From assembly GCA_003225315.1 (NCBI GenBank), contig QHZD01000018.1, positions 432,299-496,298 on the forward strand: a DNA stretch of 64,000 nucleotides. Reading direction: 5' to 3'. Each line of letters begins with the position of its first letter. Position 1 is the first letter of the stretch. The notes beneath the pieces were generated by a model. The model made no database searches. It saw only the letters and a program-made list of their open reading frames with translations, and was not told the DNA's origin. The position numbers were made by a program, and so were the translations under genes. This DNA is from Acidobacteriota bacterium (GTDB taxonomy: Bacteria; Acidobacteriota; Terriglobia; Acidiferrales; UBA7541). Below are positions 1 through 8,578 of this stretch, piece after piece.

Positions 1-1388
1 CGATCGACTTCGCCGGGCCGTGCGGGTGCTTCGAGTCCATCGGTAAGTAAGTACCCTTGTAGCGCGATGCCGTTGGTCCAAACCCTCTCGAGCGCGGCGA
101 TGTACTCGATCTGCAATTCGTAGAGCTTCCGCTGTGCGTCCAACACGCGGGGATACGACGCCAGCATCTGGCCATACTTCCCCACCATTAGCCCGTAAGC
201 CTTTTTCGCGCGGGGGAGCATCTCCTCGCGATACTCCGACGCCATCAGGCGCGCGTTCGCGTATTGATCGACTGCCGAGGCCGCGCGCTCGCGCAGCGTC
301 AGCGAAATGCGCTTTTTCTCCTGCACGGCGCGCTCGATATCCGCTCGCGCCGCCGTCACATTTCCCTGGTTTCGATTGAAGAGCGGAATCTCCACGGCCA
401 CTTCCGCGATCCCTTCCCACCCTTTCGCAAGCGGAACGCTCCCGAGCAAATCGTGGTTGTATTCCATTCCGCCCCGAACTTGAACATCGGGAATCGCCTC
501 ACGCCTGGCGCGGGTGAAAACGTTTTGTGCGCGTGCTTCCGCCACATCGGCGATTCGAACGGCGGGACTCTCTTTCGCGATTGCCTCCACGGCCTCTTCT
601 TCGTTTACTTCCGGCCAGCCCTTTTCTAAGTCGCCCGCCACTGTCGCCAGTGGCAAACCCGGCTGTCCAATCACCGCCGCCAAAGAACGCCATTCTTCAC
701 GCAGCGTGTTTTCCTGCATTCGCGCGCCTATGCGCATTCTCTGCGCTTCCACTTCAGCTTCGAGCACTTCGGTTTCGTCGGCCTGCCCAGTGTTCATCAA
801 ACGCCGTTGCGTCTCCGTGCTGTCTTGCGCGATCGCAGCCATGTCGCGCCGGGCGTCGAGCAATTCCTGCACCGCCAGCACGCGCAGAAACGCCATCTTC
901 ACGGCGCTCTGCACCCGCATTTTCTGCTCTTCAGCTTCTATCTCCGCGAGCTTTACATCCTTTGCGAAAACTTCGCGGCTCAACGCGAGTTTCCTACCCG
1001 TGACCACTGCCTGCTGAACAAAAAATCCCTGTTTTCCGCCGCCGACCGATCCTCCACGGATTTCATCGCCTGTGTAAGCCACCGTCGGATTTGGATACAG
1101 CCCCGATTGTTGCATCCGTGCCTTGGAGGCACGGATCTCCGCCTCCGCTTGCCACAACGTGGGATTCGCTTCGCCCGCAATCTTCTCCGCTTGCTCCAGC
1201 GTGAACAGCGCGCCCTTCGCAATTTCCTGCGCTCTGCCCATCCGTGGATATTCCGGCCTTACCGCGGCCATTTGCATCGGATGGCCCTGTTCCTGTGCGG
1301 GCATCTTCATCTCCTGCGCCCGCACGGCGCCAGCCATCACCAGCAAGCTCGCAATAACAATCACTCGGCACTTCATCGACGGTCGCAT
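1..1388 (-). CDS. TolC/CzcC-like outer-membrane efflux protein, 3' end cut by window start
   Basis: Read directly from the minus strand: MRPSMKCRVIVIASLLVMAGAVRAQEMKMPAQ... FTLEQAEKIAGEANPTLWQAEAEIRASKARMQQSGLYPNPTVAYTGDE. The frame stays open to position 1; it is absent from the ORF track because it has no stop in the window. Signal peptide and OEP repeat pattern. Confidence 0.85.
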   Translation of the reverse strand, partial: MRPSMKCRVIVIASLLVMAGAVRAQEMKMPAQEQGHPMQMAAVRPEYPRMGRAQEIAKGALFTLEQAEKIAGEANPTLWQAEAEIRASKARMQQSGLYPNPTVAYTGDEIRGGSVGGGKQGFFVQQAVVTGRKLALSREVFAKDVKLAEIEAEEQKMRVQSAVKMAFLRVLAVQELLDARRDMAAIAQDSTETQRRLMNTGQADETEVLEAEVEAQRMRIGARMQENTLREEWRSLAAVIGQPGLPLATVAGDLEKGWPEVNEEEAVEAIAKESPAVRIADVAEARAQNVFTRARREAIPDVQVRGGMEYNHDLLGSVPLAKGWEGIAEVAVEIPLFNRNQGNVTAARADIERAVQEKKRISLTLRERAASAVDQYANARLMASEYREEMLPRAKKAYGLMVGKYGQMLASYPRVLDAQRKLYELQIEYIAALERVWTNGIALQGYLLTDGLEAPARPGEVD

Positions 1389-1449
1389 GGTCTCTCCTCT
1401 TCTTCTCCGTGAACTCTGTGTTCTCTGCGTTGAAACTTTTTTCAACTTT

Positions 1450-2769
1450 TCACGACTCATGGTGATGCTCCGTTGCCGCGCCGGGTGCCTTCTTTCGCGC
1501 GAGGATGGCGTCATATTCTTTCTCCGGCAACACGCGTACCATGGTCATCATTCCCATCATTCCCGCGCTCCAATTTTTCGGCAGGCCGTAGGTTTCCGGT
1601 TTTTCTACGACTTCGTCCATACCCATTTCCATGAAAGCATCCTGCGGAAATCCCGGCACCCTCTCCGCGTTCTGAGCGATCGGTGCGTGGTGCACGTGCT
1701 CGAACGGAACGCTTTTCGCGAGCGACTCCATCTGACTCATCGCTTTCATCTCGGTCTGGTCCGCCGTTTCGATCTGCCGGTCACGCAGCAAATCCATCAT
1801 GCTGTTCATCATGTGGTGCGGCAGGTGGCAGTGGATCATCCACGCGCCGGGATATTTCGCCTCGAACTCCATGACGCGCGCCTGCGCCACTCCCACAAGC
1901 ACGGTGTTCATAGGAACCCACGTCGATTCCGGCGCGCGCCCGCCTTCCGTGCCGGTGACCACGAACTGGTGCCCATGCAGGTGAATGGGGTGATGATCCA
2001 TTCCAAGATTGACGATGCGCAGCCGCACCCGGCTCCCCAGCCGCGCCAGCAGCGGCGTCGTCATCGGCGCGGAAACTCCGTTGAACGTCAGCCAGTTGAA
2101 CTCCATCGCTGCCGTGTTCGGGACGGTATTGCTCGGCAGCACGGCCCATTCCTGCAAGATCAGTCCGTAGTCATGATCCGCGCGTGGCTTGTAATCTTTT
2201 TGCGGGTGCGCCACGAAAAATCCGATTTGCCCCATCATTTCCTGCATGGCGCTATGCGCGTGGTAGAAGAACGTCCCCTCCTGGTGCACGGTGAATTCGT
2301 AAACGTACTTCTCGCCGGGAGCGACCGGCTTCTGGCTGATGTAAGGTACGCCGTCCTGCGCGATGGGGATTTCCAGGCCATGCCAGTGCAGGGAAGTGGA
2401 CTCCGGCAGGCGGTTCTCGAAAATCACGCGCACGCGGTCGCCCTGCTGCACCTGGATTGTCGGCCCGGGGCAACTTCCGTTGTAGCCCCAGGCGTCAATG
2501 TTCTTGAACGGCGCGATTTTCCTCTTTACCGGTTCGGCCACGAGGCGGAAAACTTTAACGCTACCATCCATCTCGTGCGGCAAATCCGTCAAATCCGGCG
2601 TCACCATGGGCAGCGGCGCGCCCGTAGCCGGTGTGTCCAGGTGATTTGCCTCACGCGGACGCATCCGCATGGGTTTTTCGGCCTGAGCTTCCAGACTCTT
2701 GCTCATTCCCAACAGCCCCGCGCCGAATATCGCTGCATCTTGAAAAAATCTTCTTCGTGTCCCGCTCAT
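1450..2769 (-). CDS. Multicopper oxidase (CopA-like), Tat-type signal MSGTRRRFFQDAA
   Basis: Cupredoxin copper motifs: SLHWHGLE, GTFFYHAHS, HPIHLHGHQF, WMIHCHLPHHM. The likely start is internal to the 480-aa ORF (1450..2892). Confidence 0.88.
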   Translation of the reverse strand: MSGTRRRFFQDAAIFGAGLLGMSKSLEAQAEKPMRMRPREANHLDTPATGAPLPMVTPDLTDLPHEMDGSVKVFRLVAEPVKRKIAPFKNIDAWGYNGSCPGPTIQVQQGDRVRVIFENRLPESTSLHWHGLEIPIAQDGVPYISQKPVAPGEKYVYEFTVHQEGTFFYHAHSAMQEMMGQIGFFVAHPQKDYKPRADHDYGLILQEWAVLPSNTVPNTAAMEFNWLTFNGVSAPMTTPLLARLGSRVRLRIVNLGMDHHPIHLHGHQFVVTGTEGGRAPESTWVPMNTVLVGVAQARVMEFEAKYPGAWMIHCHLPHHMMNSMMDLLRDRQIETADQTEMKAMSQMESLAKSVPFEHVHHAPIAQNAERVPGFPQDAFMEMGMDEVVEKPETYGLPKNWSAGMMGMMTMVRVLPEKEYDAILARKKAPGAATEHHHES

Positions 2770-2931
2770 TTTTTCCTCCTGAACTTCCTGTTGCTGCAAG
2801 TCGCGTCCCTCGCGAATGAAAATGGGAAATATTCGGCGTTGCACGCCGCTGAAACCGTTTCTTTTGCGCACGCAGGCCGACCTCCCGCTCATCGCGAGAT
2901 TGGCTGCTTTTAGTTTTTCAGGAGGGACAAC

Positions 2932-3360
2932 TCAGATTCGAAAGACAGTGGAAACTACAGGCGTAAACCCGCTAGAGAAATCATGCGGCCGGCAAAACCA
3001 TGAATCGGAAAGCATTGTCGTGGCTGCTGGATTTTCCTGCCCAGTCGCGAAGAATGTTCCATCGGACGCGCTCAAGCGCGATTCGCCGGAAGCGCTGCCA
3101 AACGGAGTGGAAGCCGAAACTACCGCGGGCAATTCCGGCAAATTGCAATTTCGAGTCCCGTGTACGAGCAGCGCCTCGTGGTGCATGGTGCCAGCTCGAT
3201 GGCAAATCCCATTTCCTGTCGCAGAAGCATCGGCTCGCCCGCAATTCTGAACCGCGCAAAGCGGCGCACAGGCCGGCGCCACTACAAGGGCCCCAATCGC
3301 CAGCAGACTCAACGCCCGCAGCGCCCATCTCGCGCTTCGAATTCGCATCACCCTTGGCAT
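2932..3360 (-). CDS. Small secreted Cys/His-containing hypothetical protein upstream of the copper oxidase
   Basis: 142 aa, hydrophobic N-terminal signal (LRALSLLAIGALVVAPACAPLCA), CAPLC and GICHRAGTMHHEA. Co-directional with the oxidase and TolC genes. Confidence 0.55.
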   Translation of the reverse strand: MPRVMRIRSARWALRALSLLAIGALVVAPACAPLCAVQNCGRADASATGNGICHRAGTMHHEALLVHGTRNCNLPELPAVVSASTPFGSASGESRLSASDGTFFATGQENPAATTMLSDSWFCRPHDFSSGFTPVVSTVFRI

Positions 3361-3593
3361 CCTGTGATTACGCTACGCCGGCCGTCAGCCTGCGTCAACC
3401 TCACCGTGCTACTGCGCACAGAAAGGACAATGCTTCAATTGCCGTCTCGTCCTCGACTTTCAGTAGACCTTTTTAGACGGGATGCTCTCGTTCTCGGTTC
3501 ACCTCCAGTCCACTGACAGTTCATCCCCGGTGCATTGTTCCTGCTCCCTGAACGCGAGAGAGTGCACACCGCAGTTGGACACAGGAGGCTGCC

Positions 3594-3857
3594 GTGCAAA
3601 CGAAGCTCAAGGACGACGGTCGCAAATGGCTGTGGGGGTTCCTGGCAGTCATCATGATGTCCAAACTTTACTTCGTTCAGGAACTGCTCGCAGTGTTCGC
3701 CCTCTTCTCGCTGGGCTTTGCAGCGATCGCCTTGGTGGTCGCAAGCCTCTACACACTTCAACATTGCTGGGAACTGGCCGTGGTGCGCCTTGCAGATTTC
3801 CGCCGGCCGGTCATGAACGTGGCCCCAGTCACCCGCGAGAATCAGAAAGCCGCCTAA
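3594..3857 (+). CDS. Small two-helix membrane protein (paralogue of 59222..59521)
   Basis: 87 aa, GTG start after acaGGAGGctgcc. Aligns with MKTKDKSRKWMWTFLAVLVSLQMYFVWELLAVFVLFAVGFAAIAF of the 59-kb gene. Confidence 0.7.
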   Translation: MQTKLKDDGRKWLWGFLAVIMMSKLYFVQELLAVFALFSLGFAAIALVVASLYTLQHCWELAVVRLADFRRPVMNVAPVTRENQKAA

Positions 3858-3911
3858 GAACCGAGCCCGGCTTTGGCGGGCCCAAACCCAAAGATTAAGG
3901 AAACGCTTGTT

Positions 3912-3940
3912 CTGACATCTCCCCGATCCCGCGCTATACT
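3912..3940 (+). promoter_or_regulatory. Sigma70-like promoter CTGACA-N17-TATACT
   Basis: -35 CTGACA 3912-3917, 17-nt spacer, -10 TATACT 3935-3940. Confidence 0.6.
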
Positions 3941-3998
3941 CGGACTCACTCGACACTCTTGTCGACATCGGCGTTCCTGCCGAGAAGGAGGTGATCCA

Positions 3999-4019
3999 GT
4001 GAGGTACGGTTTACGTTGA
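3999..4019 (+). CDS. Candidate 6-aa micro-ORF, (M)RYGLR
   Basis: GTG AGG TAC GGT TTA CGT TGA, 7 nt after AAGGAGG. Very short, so coding status is uncertain. Confidence 0.3.
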   Translation: MRYGLR

Positions 4020-4027
4020 AGTAGTAA

Positions 4028-4066
4028 GGGAGGCGCTTGTGAGTTGCCGAGCGCCTCTCTTTTTTG
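4028..4066 (+). terminator. Rho-independent terminator
   Basis: GGGAGGCGCT ... AGCGCCTCTC stem (one G-U) followed by a T-rich tract (cttttttg). Confidence 0.8.
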
Positions 4067-4239
4067 TCCCGCCTGCCTGAATTCCCCGTGATGCGAGTCT
4101 GGCGCACACTTCCACTTAGTAAATGCTTGTAATGAGCTGCAGAAAAACTGTCTTTGCCAGCCACGCAACAATTCCTCTATTGCTACTGTCGTGTCGAGTA
4201 GAATCTCACCGTCGTACGTTTGGCGGGAAGGTGCAAATT

Positions 4240-5115
4240 ATGCCCCAGAGCGTCGCAGTTGCTATCGTCCATGGGATTGGCAGGCAGAAAGAAGACTTTG
4301 CTTCAGCAATAATTCAACAATTGCGCATGCGTGTGAGGCAGCAGCTCGGAGAGGACCCTCAAGAAGCGCCGCGCTTCTTCTTCCAGCCAGTCTATTGGGC
4401 TCCGGTGCTGCAAAACGAAGAGGATGAGCTCTGGAGCCGCCTCCGCAAAGGGGGAAGTTTGGGCTGGACCGGGTTGCGCGAGTTCATGGAGGATTTCGCT
4501 GCCGACGCCATCGCCTATCAACCCATCGAAGGCAGGCGCGATGCTTATGACAGGGTACATGCTGTGTTCGCGGATTCCCTGCGGCGTCTGGCGCAGCAGG
4601 CTGGTCCTCATGCCCCTCTATGTGTAATCTCCCACAGCCTCGGCACAGTAATTGCCTGCAATTTCTTCTATGACCTGCAGACGCACTCTTCTGAGAAGCC
4701 ATTGATTGCGCCAACTGTGCGCCAAAAACTGGGCGATGCTCCGCTCGCTTGTGGGGAGACGTTGACGCTGTTCTATACCATGGGCAGTCCCGTCGCGCTA
4801 TGGAGCCTGCGCTACGAAAACTTCGGTAAACCCATACACGTGCCATCACCTAAGTTGCACAGCCACTACCCGATTCTTGCAGGCGAATGGGTGAATTTCT
4901 ATGGCAAAGCGGATGTCATTGGCTATCCGCTGAAGGAACTCAACGCCGATTACCGTGTGGCGGTGACTTCCGATTGTCCGGTCCTTGTTGGGGGCCCGCT
5001 TGCATTCTGGAATCCGCTCTCGCACATGGCGTATTTTGGAGATACGGACGTCTTAGGGCCAATCGCTGAAGGCCTGGTTGGCGTCTGGCAGACCATCAAT
5101 GCAGCGCAGCGGTAA
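4240..5115 (+). CDS. Alpha/beta-hydrolase-like serine esterase/lipase
   Basis: VAIVHGIGRQ near the N-terminus and nucleophile-elbow-like VISHSLGTV. Start chosen at MPQSV within the 330-aa ORF. Confidence 0.65.
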   Translation: MPQSVAVAIVHGIGRQKEDFASAIIQQLRMRVRQQLGEDPQEAPRFFFQPVYWAPVLQNEEDELWSRLRKGGSLGWTGLREFMEDFAADAIAYQPIEGRRDAYDRVHAVFADSLRRLAQQAGPHAPLCVISHSLGTVIACNFFYDLQTHSSEKPLIAPTVRQKLGDAPLACGETLTLFYTMGSPVALWSLRYENFGKPIHVPSPKLHSHYPILAGEWVNFYGKADVIGYPLKELNADYRVAVTSDCPVLVGGPLAFWNPLSHMAYFGDTDVLGPIAEGLVGVWQTINAAQR

Positions 5116-5328
5116 CCAGGCAACTATGGGCGCGAAGGTTTCGGCGCCAACGGGATCAGCGCGATGCCTACGATAATTAGGGCGGGAACATCGCCCAGCA
5201 GATGTGCATGCTCGCCCGTGTTCATCAATGCCTGCACTGCCATGATGCCAGCGTGAACAAGGCTCGACCATGCGGCGAACGCGATGAAATTCGGGGCCTA
5301 AGAGTTTACATTCCGGAGGGCCGTCCGC

Positions 5329-6699
5329 ATGAAATACGACGCCATCATCATCGGCTCCGGCCAGGCCGGCAATCCTCTTGCTTATCGGATGGCCGACTTA
5401 GGATGGTCCGTGGCGCTCGTCGAGAAAAAGCATCTGGGTGGCACCTGCATCAACACCGGCTGCACGCCCACCAAATCAATGGTCCACCGCGCGCAAGTCG
5501 CTCACTATGCGCGAAACGCCGCGCGCTGGGGTGTTAGCGCTTCGAATGTCAGCGTCGATCTGCCCAAAATTGTCGTGCAAAAAGACGAAGTGGTCCTCAG
5601 CTTTCGCGGTGGCCAGCAGAAGCAGGTCGACAAGCGCCCCAACCTTCGCCTCCATCACGGCCATGCCCGTTTTGTTGCCCCGCATCAACTTCAGGTCGGT
5701 GACGAACTGCTCGAAAGCGACAAAATCTTCATCAACACTGGCGGCCGCCCGACCGCTCCTCCGATTCCTGGCCTCGAAACTGTTTCCTATCTCACCAACG
5801 AATCGGTTATGCAGTTAACGTCTCTCCCCGAGCATCTCCTCATTCTCGGCGGCGGCTACATCGGCATGGAATTTGGCCAGATGTTTCGCCGCTACGGCAG
5901 CCGCGTCACCGTTCTTCACACCGGCAAACAAATTATTTCGCGTGAAGATCCGGAGACTGCCGCCGAGCTGCAGAGAGCCCTCGAAGCCGAAGGAATTCAA
6001 TTCCTGCTCAACACTCGTACGACTCGCGTGGAAAACAGAAATACAGCAGTCACCCTGTCATTTGAATCGCCCGCAGGTGCATCGGGCGTGACTGGCTCGC
6101 ATCTCTTAGTCGCCACTGGCCGCCGCCCAAACACCGACGATCTCGGTCTCGACAAAGCCGGCATTGAAACCGACCAGAGCGGCTACATCAAAGTGAACGG
6201 CCGGCTCGAGACCAATGTTCCCGGCGTCTGGGCCCTCGGCGATTGCAAGGGCGGCCCCGCTTTCACGCACATTTCCTACAACGATTTCCAGATTGTTTAC
6301 GGCAATTTGATGGAAGGGAAAAATCTCTCGATTGAAAATCGCCTCGTTCCTTCCTGCGTTTTCACCGATCCGCAACTCGGCGGCGTTGGCATGACCGAGA
6401 AAGAAGCTCGCGCCAAAGGTTTCAAATTAAAAATCGGCCGATGCCCAATGACTAATGTAGCCCGCGCTATCGAGCGCGGAGAAACCGCCGGCCTCATGAA
6501 GATCGTCATCGATGCTTCGAACGACCGCATCCTGGGCGCTTCCATCCTCGCTTCCGAAGGCGGCGAACTCGTGCAAATCCTCAGCACGCTCATGCTCGCA
6601 AGGCAGCCGTACACTTTGCTGAAAGGCGCGGTGTACATTCACCCCACGCTCGCCGAAGGTTTCTTCGCTCTAATGGAAGACGTCAAACCAGTTGACTGA
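5329..6699 (+). CDS. Class I pyridine nucleotide-disulfide oxidoreductase (mercuric reductase / lipoamide dehydrogenase-like)
   Basis: IIIGSGQAGNPLAYRMA FAD motif, GGTCINTGCTPTK redox-disulfide motif, LILGGGYIGMEFGQ NAD motif, C-terminal IHPTLAEGF. Confidence 0.9.
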   Translation: MKYDAIIIGSGQAGNPLAYRMADLGWSVALVEKKHLGGTCINTGCTPTKSMVHRAQVAHYARNAARWGVSASNVSVDLPKIVVQKDEVVLSFRGGQQKQVDKRPNLRLHHGHARFVAPHQLQVGDELLESDKIFINTGGRPTAPPIPGLETVSYLTNESVMQLTSLPEHLLILGGGYIGMEFGQMFRRYGSRVTVLHTGKQIISREDPETAAELQRALEAEGIQFLLNTRTTRVENRNTAVTLSFESPAGASGVTGSHLLVATGRRPNTDDLGLDKAGIETDQSGYIKVNGRLETNVPGVWALGDCKGGPAFTHISYNDFQIVYGNLMEGKNLSIENRLVPSCVFTDPQLGGVGMTEKEARAKGFKLKIGRCPMTNVARAIERGETAGLMKIVIDASNDRILGASILASEGGELVQILSTLMLARQPYTLLKGAVYIHPTLAEGFFALMEDVKPVD

Positions 6700-6794
6700 G
6701 TGGAAGATCGCTTCGAAAGCCACGATAAGAGCACCAGTGGTATTCTCCCAACGGCAGTTTCGGCGGCAAGAAGGCGGAGGCCACGACAAAACTC

Positions 6795-7523
6795 ATGGAA
6801 AGTCTCAAGGATCAAGTTGCTGTGGTGACGGGCGCAAGCAGCGGCATCGGCAAAGCGATTGCCCTCTCGATTGCAGCGCACGGCGCTGAGGTTTGCCTGG
6901 TCGCGCGCCGCCGCGAACTCCTGGAAGACGTTGCCAAGCGAATCCATGGGCTGGGCTCCAGCGGCCATGCGTGTCCCGTCGATCTCACCAACGACGAAGA
7001 CATTCGCAGCCTGGGCGAGCACTGTCAGAAAGATTTTGGCCGAGTAAGTATTCTAGTGCTCTGCGGCGGCGCCATTTTCCACGGACCGCTTGCGAAAGCT
7101 TCGCTCGCTGATTTTGATTTGATGTATCGTTCGAACGTCCGCGGCCACTACCTCATGATTCAGACCATGCTTCCTCTGCTGCGCAAGAGCAGAGGGCAAA
7201 TCGTTTTCATCAATTCTTCCGCCGGGCTTCGTTCCCCCGCCACCACTGGACAGTTTTCCGCCACGCAACACGCCTTTCGCTCCATCGCCGACAGTTTGCG
7301 CGAAGAAGTGAACCCTGACGGCATCCGCGTCCTTAGCGTTTACCCGGGCCGCACCGCCACTCCGCGCGTCGCGAAACTTTTCGAGAAAGAAGGCCGCGCC
7401 TACCAGCCCGATCTGCTGATGCAGCCGGAAGACATCGCGGAAATGGTCACTCACTCGCTCCGCCTTCCGCGTACCGCCGAAGTCACCGACATCAGCATCA
7501 GGCCGATGCAAAAGTCTTACTAA
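6795..7523 (+). CDS. Short-chain dehydrogenase/reductase
   Basis: VVTGASSGIGKAIA cofactor motif. The catalytic Tyr position of YxxxK is divergent (FSATQHAFRS). Confidence 0.85.
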   Translation: MESLKDQVAVVTGASSGIGKAIALSIAAHGAEVCLVARRRELLEDVAKRIHGLGSSGHACPVDLTNDEDIRSLGEHCQKDFGRVSILVLCGGAIFHGPLAKASLADFDLMYRSNVRGHYLMIQTMLPLLRKSRGQIVFINSSAGLRSPATTGQFSATQHAFRSIADSLREEVNPDGIRVLSVYPGRTATPRVAKLFEKEGRAYQPDLLMQPEDIAEMVTHSLRLPRTAEVTDISIRPMQKSY

Positions 7524-7554
7524 TTTCCAACTTCCAATTTCTATTTTCTGAATC

Positions 7555-7631
7555 TGGTGGGGCTGGGGAGATTCGAACTCCCGACAAACGGTTTAGGAAA
7601 CTGCTGCTCTATCCATCTGAGCTACAGCCCC
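7555..7631 (-). tRNA. tRNA-Arg (anticodon CCT), CCA encoded
   Basis: GGGGCTG/CAGCCCC acceptor, GCTC/GAGC D-stem, TTCCTAA anticodon loop, GGGAG-TTCGAAT-CTCCC T-arm, encoded CCA. Confidence 0.93.
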
Positions 7632-7726
7632 GCTCTTCCATTGTAATGCTTCCCGGCCATTTTCGCTCCGCCCGAGTTTATCCATTGTCAAAGCGCCCTG
7701 GTTGTCAAAGGGCCTGCTCGTCAAAA

Positions 7727-8515
7727 CTATGGTGCCGCCGCTCCCGGCGTAGTGGGCTGCGGATTCGATTTCGGCGCAGGTGTAATCTTGCTGATGCGCA
7801 AACTCCGAAAGATCGTCGGCCAATATTCTCGCAGCGCGTTACTTGCCGTGTACAAGCCGATCCGTATCCCGTAGCGCTGGAACGTCCGGCCCGCTGTTTG
7901 TTCTTTCACCGGCAAATAGCTATTTGCCAGGCTCTCCGCCAGCAGCGGTCCCAGCATTCCCGCCCAATTCGCCGCGTCTTTTCCTTCATCCGTGCGCGCC
8001 ACCACGATGCGGCTCAGCGCGTAGCCCACGCGATGCCCAAACCCGCCGTGCAGCGTCACGAAGTAGCGCGGGTCGCGGTGCAGCGCGGACGAAATCACAA
8101 ACGTTCCGAAAAAATTCGTCGATGCCGCCGTAGCCATCGAAGTGCCGAAACGCTTTCCGTATCCAGCCATTCCCTGGCCATAGCCGGCCAGCGAATTCTG
8201 CGCTTGCCCGATTCCGGCGCCCACCGCGGAACTGAGAAGACGCGAAGGAGCAATGCTCTGATCCGCGAAAAGTTCGAACTTCTGCTTCACGCTCAGCGGG
8301 CCGGCGCTGGTGGCGATATCGGGAAAGAAAATCGAGCGCCGTTCCAGAACTTCGATGGTCGTTTGGACACGATTTTGCCGCTTCTGCGCGCTTTCCTGTT
8401 TTGCGACGGGCGCATCGGGAAGGTCTTGCGGCTTCGGCTGCTGCTGCGCCGACGCCGTTGCGGCGACGCCCACCAGGAATGCCATTAGTCGCACAGCCGA
8501 TGAGCCGTGGCGCAT
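7727..8515 (-). CDS. Secreted hypothetical protein
   Basis: 262 aa with signal peptide (MAFLVGVAATASAQQQ). Co-directional with the next gene. Confidence 0.65.
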   Translation of the reverse strand: MRHGSSAVRLMAFLVGVAATASAQQQPKPQDLPDAPVAKQESAQKRQNRVQTTIEVLERRSIFFPDIATSAGPLSVKQKFELFADQSIAPSRLLSSAVGAGIGQAQNSLAGYGQGMAGYGKRFGTSMATAASTNFFGTFVISSALHRDPRYFVTLHGGFGHRVGYALSRIVVARTDEGKDAANWAGMLGPLLAESLANSYLPVKEQTAGRTFQRYGIRIGLYTASNALREYWPTIFRSLRISKITPAPKSNPQPTTPGAAAP

Positions 8516-8578
8516 TCCTTCATCCTAACATGAACGCAAAATTTCCCTCTTTCCACGTCGCCCCACCCCTCTGCGTTC

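Larger units (their letters stand above)
3947..4066 (+). ncRNA. Putative small structured transcript with extended anti-anti-SD sequence and 6-codon ORF
   Basis: Hairpins TCGACA/TGTCGA (3950-3965) and TCGGC/GCCGA (3968-3983), then AAGGAGGTGATCCAG (3985-3999), GTG ORF 3999-4019, then an intrinsic terminator. Confidence 0.5.

Noticed and set aside
1123-2913. 596-aa plus-strand ORF
   Set aside because: Antisense to the multicopper oxidase and TolC genes; H/R-rich translation without domains, typical of GC-rich antisense frames.
7555-7631. tRNA-Arg as an integration site for a genomic island covering 10031-11922
   Set aside because: No integrase and no repeated tRNA 3' end were seen; distance alone is not evidence.
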